From assembly GCF_035222375.1 (NCBI RefSeq), contig NW_026946365.1, positions 248,001-312,000 on the forward strand: a stretch of DNA of 64,000 nucleotides, written 5' to 3'. This DNA comes from Podospora pseudocomata (taxonomy: Eukaryota > Ascomycota > Sordariomycetes > Sordariales > Podosporaceae). Below the pieces are notes generated by a model. The model was not told the origin of the DNA. It saw only the letters and a list, made by a program, of their open reading frames with translations, and made no database searches. This document shows positions 1 to 11,390 of the stretch, in pieces. The translations under genes and the position numbers were made by a program. The first letter of the stretch is position 1. Each line of letters begins with the position of its first letter.

Positions 1-281
1 ACTGTATTACAGACCTATAGGGCAACGCAGCAAACAATTCTATATACAGGATTGAGAGGAGAGGAGAGGTCTACTTATATAAGTGTGCTGGCCTTCCAGC
101 AGGCTCTGTGGGGCACTGGGCCCCCATAGAGTAGCAAGGTATTCTGTGGGACAACTAAGCTATGGATGGTATAGCTAATGTTCTATGGACTTCGATATCC
201 TTCGACAGCTGACAAACCTTCCTTTGATGTCTCCCGGGTAGGTTTGTAGGGAAGAAGTTAGACCTTCCCAGTACCTCAACA
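1..281 (-). repeat. Partial LTR of a retroelement cut by the window edge
   Basis: Read on the minus strand from 281 downwards, the stretch opens with TGTTGAGGTACTGGG. It carries a TATA-like TTATATAAGT (plus-strand 75-84) followed by a pyrimidine-rich segment, a layout typical of an LTR promoter. It runs off the window at base 1, so the other end, the target duplication and any internal region cannot be seen. It could be a solo LTR or the start of an element lying to the left. The family cannot be assigned from this piece. The call is inference from layout only. Confidence 0.45.
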
Positions 282-1160
282 CCTGAGTCTTACCTGGCAC
301 CTATTATGTGCCACACATTAACACTATTATATAAATCTAGAATTTGGATATTGATTAAAGTAGAAAAAAATGGTACAATACCGGTATTATATGGGAAGAA
401 GTACGGTAAATAACTTACTACGAGTAACGAAAATACTTGAAGAAGTTGGTATAAAATATTTTATCATTTTACTTTTTTTAAATTAAGCTCTACAAAAAAG
501 CATTTTATCTGGAAAGAGTTAATTAAACTCTCATAAGTAAAGAATAATTTAGAGAGTCACTAATAATAAAATGAGAAATTGTCTTTTACTAAATAGAACA
601 ATGATCATAGTATTCTATAATTTAATATTCAGATATTTAATTAGCTTTTCATAATATACTGCTTTTAATAAATTTAGTATCAATCAAATTAATGACTTTC
701 AGCTTTTAAAGGTAGTTCCTTACGAATATAAGTAATTCATGTTAGTTATTACATACTTTTATAATATCCAGAATAATTATAACGTTTAAATGGTAGTATA
801 TATTATTTTATGAAATGAACTTCAAATTTTTATTATTATTTTGCTTTTCTTAATCACATGTTTAAAAATTTCTTTATTTAACTACCTACATGCTGTTTGA
901 AAACTTAATTTTAAATAAATTTCCCATTAAACACATCATAGACTTTTCTTTAAATAAAAAAATGAAATTATTCTAAATGAATTTTTAAAGGTAAATGTGA
1001 CGAACTCCTACCCAGAACTCCTGAAAGAGATACTAGTCAAAGGCATTTTTAAATAATCTTGTTTTGGTATAGCTAAACAGTATAAAATATTGGCTGGTCT
1101 TATTTATATTAGTTAAGATGCTAACGATTATAATTTATATTATATACTACGAAACTCTTT
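282..1160. other. Strongly AT-rich stretch without recognisable genes
   Basis: Base composition changes sharply after about 300: runs of A and T dominate up to the gypsy LTR, unlike the GC-balanced DNA everywhere else in the window. No reading frame of note and no recognisable repeat family is visible. It may be an old repeat mutated by RIP (C-to-T at CpA), as ascomycetes do, but no intact copy is present here for comparison. Confidence 0.5.
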
Positions 1161-1165
1161 ATCTA

Positions 1166-1283
1166 TGTCACGAAGCTGAGGCTGAAATAGGTCAAGGCCA
1201 ATATTATTCCGTAGCTAAAGTAATCGAAAGATGAGGAAAAGGAAAAGTAAGTGTGTGTGGCCCTGCTTGCTCTGCAAGATATC
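1166..1283 (-). repeat. Gypsy left LTR, first part
   Basis: Outer 118 bases of the left gypsy LTR, matching the right LTR from 13493 onward. The copy stops at the copia insertion, whose target duplication ATATC occupies 1279-1283. Because the element is on the minus strand, this is its 3' LTR. Confidence 0.93.
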
Positions 1284-1523
1284 TGTCAGACAGAAAAGGG
1301 TTCTGGTCAACCAAGCTGAATAGGAGCTCATGGAAGCTGAAACTGACGTAACCAGTTCAGCTGGACATGGTACCATTTGCCACCAATGCTGTCACCATGT
1401 ATAGATATAATTGAGGTTCTCAGGCTTTGAAGGAACAGGAGCACACACAAGGACAAGCAATACAATCACACTGTTGCAACCCCCATGATATTCACCCTCA
1501 AGAGTGCATCGTGTTATCTGACA
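1284..1523 (+). repeat. Copia 5' LTR
   Basis: 240 bases, near-identical to 6390-6628, with TG...CA ends. It sits directly after the target duplication. Confidence 0.93.
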
Positions 1524-1540
1524 ATTAAGAGTCTCATCCG
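1524..1540 (+). other. Copia primer binding site, probably pairing with the anticodon arm of tRNA-Lys
   Basis: Directly after the 5' LTR comes ATTAAGAGTCTCATCCG. Its reverse complement contains ATGAGACTCTTAAT, which matches the anticodon stem-loop of lysine tRNA (anticodon CUU) as I remember it. It does not resemble a tRNA 3' end (TGG...). Copia relatives are known to prime from half tRNAs cut in the anticodon loop. The sequence is seen; the tRNA identity is from memory. Confidence 0.6.
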
Positions 1541-1642
1541 CTCATCGCATCGCCTGCGCGCCGATTAGTCAGCCAACCCCAACAAGAAGCACATTCGACT
1601 CGCACTCTTGGATTCAATTCCAGTTCACCAAAACTCAACACA

Positions 1643-2850
1643 ATGAACACAAACAACGAAAAGTCTGTTTTTCTGGCCAGCTCCGAAGACTGGGAGTCGT
1701 GGAACCTGCAGTTCCAAGCCCAGGCTGTGGCCGGAGGCCTATGGAGTCACATTCAAGGGCTTACCCTGTTCCTCAATGAGCCTGTGGCTCCAGATCTTGC
1801 ACACCACAAGCACAAGACCCCTAGTCAATCGACTATTACAGCCAGGGCTCGTACGGAATCTGTAGCCGGCGACGATGAGGCTAGCCAAAGCAACCCTCCG
1901 ATCACCATTGCAGACCTGACACCCGATGGCTTCCGCACCTACCAGATGGATTGGACGATTTACCAGGCCAACAAAAGGAATACAGCCAACAATTCGAAAT
2001 CGTCAAGCAACTGAAGCAGTGGATGTTGAAGACCATCAGCCCACACTTTCAACTCACATCCTGTGATCCGATCGAGCCAGTTACGAAATGGTATTCGGCC
2101 CTGAAAGCACAAGCCGGAGTCAGTGACGACGAAGCTCTACGAAACGCTCGAGAAGCCTACCGATTGGCCACAAAGCCACTGCTCCGAGCCCCCAGAGACC
2201 TGATCAACTGGTCTGAATCCTGGGAGCAAGCCATAGCTACAGCACAGCGAAAAGGGGTCCCTGAGGCCCTACACACAAAGACGTGGTTCTACGATTTTCT
2301 AGATGCAGTGAAGCCTGTTCTCGGCCACTGGGTTACATCTTACAAACTATCCAAAGCATCGCAGTTAACCCTGACCTACCGAATGGTAGCCAACGACTTT
2401 CGGGAGGAGGTGCGGCAATCGACGAAAGCCCGCATACCGGTTGGCAGCCGGATAGCAAAAGGCTCGTTCGGCCCCTCCTTTGCAGGCAAAGAAGCCAAAG
2501 ATGCCAATCAGGAGGACGCTCTTGATAGCGAAGTCGAGCCTGGTAGTGATGGGGGGGGACAAAACAATGGCCAAAAACGACAGCGTGGCTCTGGGTCGAA
2601 GAACGGCGAAAGACTCAGAAAGAGGCGAAAAGCCTTGGGCACAGCCAACTCCCCAGAGGGCAGAAGACCTACAACCACATGCCCCTGTTGTGGCCAGTTC
2701 CACCATCTGAAAATGCTTCTACGCTTTCCTGAACTAGCCCCTGAAGGCTTTGTTGAAAGGGAACACGTACGGATGAGGGTGAAAGAGGCCCTCTTAGATC
2801 CAGATCTTCAAAAGGAAGTTGAAAATCTGAAGAAAAAGAAGTCAAATTGA
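1643..2850 (+). mobile_element. Copia gag-like region (fossil)
   Basis: This region follows the primer site and has the charged, weakly conserved composition of copia Gag. A CPCC...H zinc-binding-like motif lies near the distal end. It is broken in this copy. Confidence 0.75.
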
Positions 2851-2925
2851 CTAGGCCGGAATGTCGGCCGCTGCCCTGGCAGTTTTGTTGTATCAAAGGG
2901 AGCCTTCCACACAGCTGAGTACCCT

Positions 2926-5900
2926 TTGAAAAATTCTGCTATCCTTGATTCTGGAACCACAATCCATGTCTTTAACCATATATCTAGATTTGCCAATTAC
3001 ATCAAGGCCCCAGCCGGCGATTTCCTCTGGGCTGGCGAACACCCAGTTCAAATTCATGGATACGGAGATGTGGATATCCAGATTCAGGGATCACAACAAC
3101 AAAGGCGGCCACGACAGCAAATACAACAACACTTTCTACGGCTTCGGAATACGGCCTACTGCCCTGATTCGCTTGCAACCTTGTATCTCTACGACAATTA
3201 CGAAAACAAGGCTTGTGGTGGGATAACAGTCCTGGCAATAACTGTGTTCGGAAGGCCAACAACTCTATCCTTTGCTATCTGACGGATCGATACGGCCAGT
3301 ATGTTCTGGAAGACCTACCATCCACTGTCTCCAATGCAGCCTTCTTCTGCACCCGGCGCAATCGATTCAGCAGCTACACCCAGAAGCCACCAAACAAAGC
3401 CATTGCCAACCTCTGGCACCTACGGCTTGGCCACCCTGGCCCTCAGGCACTAGAACAACTCGTCCATCACACGCGAGGAGTTCGAATCAAGGGGCCACCA
3501 CTGTCCAGTGCGATGCATGCGGAGTATCGAAGGCCAAGCGGCAAATCCAACGACGACCGAGAGAGCACAACGAAGGCCCCGGTCTACGGCTTGCAATCGA
3601 CTTCCATGACTTTGAGGAAGGTCTCAAGGGATACAGATACCTACTCCTAGTCACAGACAGGTGGTCTGGCCTAGCCTGGGACTATTACCTCAAGGACAGA
3701 ACCACAGAGTCCATCACAACAGCAATCTCCCACCTCTTTGGCTTTCTTCAACACCAGTACCAACTGAAGCCCAGGATAGTCGAGTGCGATAACGAGTTTA
3801 CGAAGCCAGTCCTCGAAGCATTCTTCAGTCGGCTATTTATCAAGGTCGAGCCCTCAGCACCCTATACACAAGCCCAGAATGGAGGGGCTGAGCGCTCAGG
3901 GGGTGTGATCAAGGATAAAATCCGATCCATGAGAGCCGGAGCCAAATTGCCAGCTGAATTGTGGCCTGAAATCTCCAGGGCTGCAGTTTATCTATACAAC
4001 AGAACGCCGAAATACGACTACAACTGGAAGACTCCGTACGATCGATTCCACACCTTCGTGGCCCACAGAGATGGATCAGTAGTAGAAGACCAGAAGCCGC
4101 ACCAAGCACACCTTCGAGCCTATGGCTGCAAAGCCTTCGCCCCAACCACAGACGCCCAGAGAAAGAGCAATCGGCTCCAGCGTTTGAATCCAAAGGCTTG
4201 ATTGGCTACTTGGTTGATACAGCTCTACAAACATCTATCGAGTCTGGAATCCACTAGCCAATAGAATTGTCAGCACCAGGGATGTGATTTTCAACGAAGA
4301 AGAGCTCTTCAAAGGAGATATTGAAGCTCTGAAAGCCGACTGTTCGCACGTACGGCTTGATGAATTGCAACAACTGCTTGCTGCAGTAGAAGAGCCAGAA
4401 TTGGAACAACTACAACCCTCCGCAATAGAGGAAGACAGTGAGATTTATTCAGTCGATACAGAGGCTGATGCTGAAGTGGAAGGAGAAGACGCCGGAAGCG
4501 AGACACAACAGGAAGAATTCCCCCACACCTGCGCTAGGTTTGAACCATATCCCACACCTTTGTTGTCTCCAGAGGCTGCCCTCCTGGCCGGAGCAATCCA
4601 GCAAGTCAACCACGCAGTCGTAGCCAGCACCACCGATTTCGAGCCCTGGATGGCTGCGTTCGCCGCAGGCCGACTGCTGCAGCCAGTGGAAAACCATGAA
4701 GGCCAAGCCATTACAAAGGCCGCAGTTCAACGGCTGGCTCGACGACCGAACGGCCTTCAAACCCTCCATGGCCAAAATCTACCTCCTTTGCCGAAATCAC
4801 ATCACCAACTGAAACACCACCCATTCGGCCCTCAATTTTTGCAAGCTGAAAAAGAGCACCTCCAAAGCCACGCACAGAAGCAATCTTGGTGCGAAGTGGA
4901 TAGGTCGGATCCACAGGCACAAGGCCATCAAACCCTAGACTGTATGTGGGTTTATACCTACAAATTCAACCAGGACGGCACTTTCAAGAACTGCAAGGCT
5001 AGATTGGTAGTCAGAGGCGATCAGCAGAAGCCCACCGCACAAGAAACCTACGCAGCCACGCTGGCAGCCCGATCGTTCCGCACAATGATGGCTATTGCGG
5101 CCAGATTCGATCTTGAATTAGTTCAATACGACGCAGTCAACGCTTTCGTCAATGCCAACCTTGAAGACACCATCTACATGCGAATGCCTCCTGGCTACCG
5201 AACCCCTGGAAAGATCCTAAGGCTAAAGAAGGCCTTGTATGGACTGCGCCAGTCTCCACTGCTTTGGCAAAAGGAACTCACCACGACCTTACAAACCTTG
5301 GGATTTCAGAGTGTTCCGCACGAACCATGCATTCTAATTCGGAATGGAATTCTGGTGTTCTTCTATGTTGACGACATTGTGTTTGCCTATCGAAAGAAGG
5401 ATACAGCTGCAGCTCGAACCTTAGCATCACAACTGCGGCAAAGATACCAATTAACGGGTGGAAACGACCTCCAATGGTTCCTAGGGATTGAGGTTCTCAG
5501 AGATAGAACCAAAGGCCTGATTTGGCTTTCTCTCAGACAGCCTACTTCGACAAAATCGTCACCCTGGCTAGCAAAGAAACCAACAGTACAAAGGTCAAGA
5601 TCCCAATGGCTACAACAGAATTGCTGCCATACGAGGGCAAGGCCGAGCCTCGGTCGATCACGGCTTTCCAGCAAAAAGACTGGATCCATCTTATACGCCG
5701 CAGTGGTTACCAGACCAGATATAGCATTTGCGGCATCACGGCTGGTTAGATTCAACACCAATCCTGGACCACAACACCATAAAGCAGCCGATCAAGTGCT
5801 GCATTATCTCTATAACACTCGAACACTGGCGTTGAGGTTAGGGGGTGAAGACGAATTTGTTGTTGCCAGCGATGCCTCATTTGCTGATAATTCGCTCGAC

Positions 5901-6260
5901 CGGAAAAGCTCGCAAGCCTACACGATGAAGCTGTTTGGCGGCCTAATTGGATGGAGAGCCAATAAGCAAGACACAGTCACCACCTCAACCACCGAAGCTG
6001 AGCTCCTCGCCCTCGCACAAGCTACGAAAGAAGGGTTATTTATAAATCGTCTGCTTGACGAACTGAAAGTTCAACTAGATCAACACCACATTACCATTCA
6101 GTGTGATAACAAGCAAACCATTAGGCTGGTGACTGCAGAAATGGCTACTTTGCAAACCAAGCTCCGGCATGTGGATATTCACAACCATTGGCTTCGACAG
6201 GAGGTCAACCGCAAAACGATAAAAATCGAATACACACCCCTCAAACAGTATGACAGCTGA
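2926..6260 (+). mobile_element. Copia pol region: protease, integrase, reverse transcriptase, RNase H (fossil)
   Basis: In order, visible motifs are: protease DSGTT (about 2945); a pre-integrase H...H pair with LWHLRLGHPG (about 3410); integrase core with AIDFHDF, ECDNEF and a glutamate in NGGAERSGG (about 3590-3920); reverse transcriptase with YDAVNAFVNA, ALYGLRQSP and FFYVDDI (about 4950-5390); and RNase H with ASDASFAD and STTEAEL (about 5850-6030). Integrase ahead of reverse transcriptase is diagnostic of Ty1/copia. It is broken in this copy. Confidence 0.92.
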
Positions 6261-6389
6261 CGGCTTGACTAAAGCTCTGAGCAGTCCACTCCACCAGCGT
6301 TTCCTCCAGCAAATAGGGGTCACAGAACCAAAGACCTAGATTCTAAATGGTATGGTCCAGATCCAGGCTCGGCTAGATCTGAGGGGGTG

Positions 6390-6628
6390 TGTCAGACAGA
6401 AAAGGGTTCTGGTCAACCAAGCTGAATAGGGCTCATGGAAGCTGAAACTGACGTAACCAGTTCAGCTGGACATGGTACCATTTGCCACCAATGCTGTCAC
6501 CATGTATAGATATAATTGAGGTTCTCAGGCTTTGAAGGAACAGGAGCACACACAAGGACAAGCAATACAATCACACTGTTGCAACCCCCATGATATTCAC
6601 CCTCAAGAGTGCATCGTGTTATCTGACA
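6390..6628 (+). repeat. Copia 3' LTR
   Basis: 239 bases, matching the 5' LTR except for about one position. It is preceded by a GAGGGGG polypurine tract and followed by the ATATC duplication. Confidence 0.93.
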
Positions 6629-6633
6629 ATATC

Positions 6634-6760
6634 CTTACCCTGCCTTGCCTGCCCCACGTGGCCTGTGCTTCCCTTTGCTCCCATTGGCCGCAGCCCTCAT
6701 CCTCAGCCCTGACCCTGTATTCCTGTCCTAACCCTAACCCTGTAGCCGTATGCCGTTACA
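6634..6760 (-). repeat. Gypsy left LTR, second part
   Basis: Inner 127 bases of the split LTR; with 1166-1283 they restore the 245-base length of the right LTR. It contains CCTAACCCTAACCCTG at 6727-6742, about two and a half units of the fungal telomere repeat. A 200-base untranslated stretch (6761-6964) separates it from the integrase region. Confidence 0.92.
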
Positions 6761-6964
6761 ACCCCCGGGTGGAGAGAAGCTCGCCCCGAGCTTCAAATCG
6801 CAAAAAATGGGTAATTGGTTGCTTGGTAGTGCCGAAAGCTCCATGCGCGCGGGGGCGGAGCGGTCGCCAACCAGCTCAAATTTGGTGCCCGACATGGGAG
6901 TCGAACGACGGTGGGGCCGTTTCGTCCCCTTCCCATCCATATGTTCGCTGCATCACTCCTGTCG

Positions 6965-8839
6965 TCACCCGCATAACTTCTGTCGCATCGAACATATCTC
7001 TGCGTCGCTCACTTCTTCTTTTCGTGTCGAGCGCCTCAAACCGGGCCCGGCATTCCCTGCCAAGTTGTCGTCGGGATGCTCTGGCGCAAAGTCGTCTGAG
7101 GCCGCTGCTTCCAACCACTGCTGCAATCGTATAGGCGGTCCCGCCTGCTCTGGATTCTCGTCGTGGAACTTCTTCAGTGCCATTGGCGAGTCTCGGAACC
7201 CGTCGGCGTAGTACCATTCGGGGTCTGGGTCCCAACCTCTCCAGTCGACCTGATATTGTAGCCTTCCTTGGTGAATCCGACTTGCGATGATTCTGTCGAC
7301 CTCCCATTGCTCTGAACCATCCGGCATCTCCTCCGCCGGTGGGTTCTCGGCTGCTTGTCCTGGGAGTGGATTGTCGGCGTACTTCCTCAACCGGTCAGCC
7401 GTAAACACCTTGGTACCCTTCCATGAGTCGGGGACCTCCAGCTGGTAGGCGTGGCCGACCATCTTCTCGATACGATAGTTCTGTTGAGTCATTGGGAACG
7501 AGAGCTTGTCGCTGGGGCGGCCCGTAAGCTCTGTCTGTTTCAGGATGATCACCCTGTCTCCGACCCCGAAGTCAGGCTCCCGTCTATGCCGGTTTGCTTG
7601 TATCGCTTGTCTCTCCTGTGCCTTGAGGATACACTCCCGAGCGTACTCCCAGTATCCCATGATCTTCTTGGCGCTCGCTTGTGCCTCCTGTCGCGTCAGC
7701 TTCTCCCGTCTCGTCATGTCCTTGAACGACTTGGTCCTGGCTTCCCAGTCGAATGGCGTGGGGAAGGGAAATCCGAATAAACACTCGTGGGGGGAGATTG
7801 TCGTGCTGTCTTGAGGCATCGCCGCCTGCGCCGCGTCCAAGGCCGGTATCGCCTCCGACCAGTTATCCTGGTAGTGGCTGACGAACATCCGCAGTCTCTG
7901 GTTGATGAGCTGGTTGTAGTTTTCGACCTGGCCAACCGTTTGGGAGTGACCGGCCGTGGCCAGCTCCCACTTGACTCCCAAGATCTTGGACATCTCGTTG
8001 GTGAAGTCCGAACGGAATTGCGGGCCTCGGTCGCTTAGCACGTCCGCTGGGAGCCCCAACAACCGGTATGGGCCCTCGTAGTACAGGCGTGCTGCCTCCT
8101 TCGCCGTTGTTTTTGTGGTGCATGGTATCGTCCAGGCTTGTTTCGAGAGTCGGCAGATAATCGTCATGGCGCTGTCGAATCCGTGCTTGTCCTTCGGGAG
8201 CTGGTTGAAGTCCACCACCAGGCTACTCCACGGTCTATCGGGAGGCGGGAGCGGGTGAAGGAGCCCCGGCGTCTTGTCTCTGGGCCGCTTGGCGGACTTG
8301 CAACAACAACAGCCCACATACCGGTCTATATCTCCATGCATCTTCGGCCACCAATATCTCGCTGTCACCAGCTTGCGAGTCTTGTGTCGGCCCGGATGCG
8401 CCGTCAGCAGCGTGCCGTGGACATCTGCGATCACCCTGGTACGCAGCAGCGCCTCGTCAGGCACTATCAATCTTCCTCCACACAACACGTATCGGTCATC
8501 CTGCATGCTGAACTCTGAGGGGACCTCCTCGTTCCTTGCCTTCTCTCTGTACTCTTCCAGAGCCTCACTGCTCTTGTTTGCCTCCAGCAATTCATCCATC
8601 AACTGGAACCCGCTGCCCTCCGGCGGTTCCCGATCATCATACAACGCTGCCAACATCATCAGTGGGACTTCCACATCCTCCGTCTCTATCACCGATATCA
8701 ATCCCAGCGCTTCATCATCCCTCTGGCTAGTCTGCCATTGACTAAGGTCGTCCGGTCTAACCGGCGCGAACATCTGCATCGTGCGATAGGCGTCTCTCTT
8801 GTCTTTCTGGGTCTTAGTGTCTTCCGACTTTCGCGACAA
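6965..8839 (-). mobile_element. Gypsy integrase and chromodomain region (fossil)
   Basis: The minus strand encodes an integrase zinc-binding H-H-C-C segment (HPGRHKTRKLV...YVGCCCCK). The catalytic core follows, with VVDFNQ, LSDRGPQF and the glutamate in TVGQVENYN. Near the end lies a chromodomain (EQWEVDRIIASR...YQVDWRGW...EWYYA). Chromodomains in this position are known to direct integration toward particular chromatin. The element as a whole is broken. Confidence 0.92.
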
Positions 8840-8888
8840 AGCGTCCGCAGCCGCATTGTCCCTCCCCGGGCGGAAAGTGATGTGGAAG

Positions 8889-11177
8889 TTATACCCCGAA
8901 AGCTCTTCCGCCCATGCCGCCTGTCTGATGTTTAGAACCCTCTTGGTGCTGAAGAACTTCAGGGGCCTCGTGGTCCGTGATCGCCAAGAAGGGGTCTTTG
9001 TGTTGCAGTCCCCGCAGTTCTGCCGACCAGAACTGGATTGCTTTCACCACCGCCATCAGTTCTTTATCGTGGATATGATAATTGTGCTCCGATCCCCGCA
9101 GGGTCTGTGACCAATATCCCACCGGGTGCCAGTCCTGATCCTCTTCCTGGTACTGCGATAATACTCCAGCCATCACTCCTGCGACGCGTCGGTCTCCAGC
9201 CTTGTCGGCTTATGGTGGGAGAAGTGCTTCAACACCGGCGTATTCAACATGCGATGTTTCAGCTCTTCAAACGCTGCCTCGCAGTCCGGATCCCAGTCCC
9301 ACTCCTTATCCTTCCGGGTGAGCAGGGTAAGTGGCCGAGCGATTCTTCCATATTCTCTGACAAATCGCCGGTAGAAGTTACAGAATCCTAAGAAAGACTG
9401 TACTCCCTTGACGTTCGTTGGTCTCTCCCAGTTGCGCACCGCTTCGATCTTCTTCGGGTTAACCTTGATTCCTTCAGTGGTAATCACGAACCCTAAGAAC
9501 TCCGTGCTCGTCGTGTGGAACTCGCACTTATCAATATCGGCCTGCAGCCCTGCTGATCGCAGCCGTTCCAGTACCTTTGCCACGTGCTGGCGGTGCTCTG
9601 TCTCGCTCTCCGAGTAAATCAGAATGTCATCGATATACGCGCTGCAGAAATCGTCCAGATAGTCCTGCAGGGTTCGGTTGATAAATCTTTGAAAGGTGGC
9701 CGGGCCGTTACAAAGGCCAAATGGTAACACCTTGTACTTGAACGCACCTTTGCCTCGTCCGGAAGGCCGTCAGTGCCTCGCTCTCCGGGTCCATCCTCAC
9801 ACGGTTAAAGGCCTGTCGTATATCAACCTTCGAAAAGATCTTCGCCTTGGAAATCCGCGCCATCGTTTCGTCGATCAACGGGAGCGGGTAACAGTCCTTG
9901 ATGGTCTTTGCGTTCAACTTGCGGTAGTCCACACAGAACCTCAAGGACCCGTTTGCTTTTCGCACAAACAGGATGGGGGATGCCCATGGCTCCCCGCTCG
10001 GTACGATCCAACCTTTCTGCAGCATCTTTATCACATATTCGCGGCTGGCTTCCAGTTCTTCGGCCGACATCTTGTACAATAGACTATACCCAATATTCTC
10101 CGGTCTCTCGTTGGGGAGTAGCTCGATTTTATGGTCGATATTATGTCGGTATGGGGGTAGCTCGTCGGACTCGGTCTTGCTGAACACGTCGAGATACTGG
10201 TGGTAGCACTTGGGCAGCTCCCTCAACACCTGCTGCCGCAACTCCTCTCCATCCTTCTCCATCCCGTTCGCAGCCTTGTCCTCCTCGATCCTCTTGTACT
10301 CAATCACAGCGTCCAACTCATCCATCGTCACGAACCCTGTCTCCCATTTCCCGTTCCGAGACATCTTATCGTAGATGACCTCTTCGATGGCCCCGATGTC
10401 AAAGGATTCGCACATTTCCGGCCGACCCGTGAAGGCGACAACCTTCTTCTTCCTTCCACCGGGTGGTGTCCATACCTCTCCGGCCAGAGCGCGCTCCATC
10501 TTCGCCTCTTCCCTCGATGAGCGATCGGCTTGTTGTCTTCCAATCTGCAATGGTTTGACCGTCTTGGCTGGCTGGTCCTTCAGTTTCCTCAACTCTGCTA
10601 GCCTTTCCCTGATCAACACTCCGTTGCGTCGATGCCGGTCCTCCTGTTCCAGCCATGCCTCTACGGCATCCAGCAGCGTATCTTTCTCTTTCTTGTGCCT
10701 CTTCCTATCCTTGGAACGACGCTTCTTCTCTGGTGGCATGTTCTCCGGGAACAGCAACCTCCTGCGAACACAATCGATCATGATGTCGTGTCGTTCGAAG
10801 AACCTCTTTCCCAGGATGATGTCGTGCTGGGCGTCGATGACCAGCATGGGCTGTTGCAAGAATGTCCTTCCTTGCACCGACAACTCGTGCCGTAGTGCTA
10901 CATCGATAATCTGTGATGGTACTCCGTCGAATCCTCCGACCGGCCGTGGCGCGAAGTCTTCGATTCTATTCAGCGCCATTTTCTTCTTGAGTTTCTTTGC
11001 GAATGTTACGCTAATAAACACATCTCCGTTTGCTCCCGTGTCGACCAGAGCGTCAGCAGTAGTTAAAGAAGTCTCATGGTTACCTATGGAAATTGGTATT
11101 ACGAATGGTTTTCCTCCCAGCCTCTCCTCCAGCAAGTCCGGAGGCTTTACTCTACCCACTGCCATCATGGTCGACAA
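8889..11177 (-). mobile_element. Gypsy protease, reverse transcriptase and RNase H region (fossil)
   Basis: On the minus strand a protease motif (ALVDTGANGDVF, near 11040) is followed by reverse transcriptase with FCVDYRKLNAKT (about 9930), LPFGLCNGPATFQ and YIDDILIYSE (about 9620-9730). RNase H follows with LETDAS and HPVGYWSQTL (about 9115-9200). The order is standard for Ty3/gypsy. It is broken in this copy. Confidence 0.92.
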
Positions 11178-11390
11178 GTCCCCTGGAAGGGAGTCACATC
11201 TCTCCAGGGTGTCTAGTTTTCCTCCCCGGAGGAGGAGTCATCGCTTTCGTCCAACTTCGCCTTGTTGGAAGCTGGCTTCTTGGGTTTACCGGCCTTCGGG
11301 GCCCTTGGGGGAGTCGGGGTCTCGCCCTCTTCGTCGTCCTTGGCCCAAGTCTTCTGCAGATTGGCGATGCGCGCTTCACGGTCCTTGTCG

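Larger units (their letters stand above)
1284..6628 (+). mobile_element. Ty1/copia retroelement nested in the gypsy LTR
   Basis: LTRs at 1284-1523 and 6390-6628 begin TGTCAGACAG and end TATCTGACA. The 5-base target duplication ATATC flanks the element (1279-1283 and 6629-6633). Between the LTRs lie a gag-like region and a pol region in copia order: protease, integrase, reverse transcriptase, RNase H. A GAGGGGG purine tract precedes the 3' LTR. The LTRs differ by about one position, so the insertion is very young and by nesting younger than the gypsy copy. Reading frames are interrupted at a handful of places; it is a broken copy. Confidence 0.94.

Noticed and set aside
6883-6906. TGGTGCCCGACATGGGAGTC on the plus strand, resembling a tRNA-complementary primer binding site.
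   Set aside because: It lies 120 bases from the LTR and in the wrong orientation for the minus-strand element, and the T-arm stem does not pair. The site next to the right LTR fits better.
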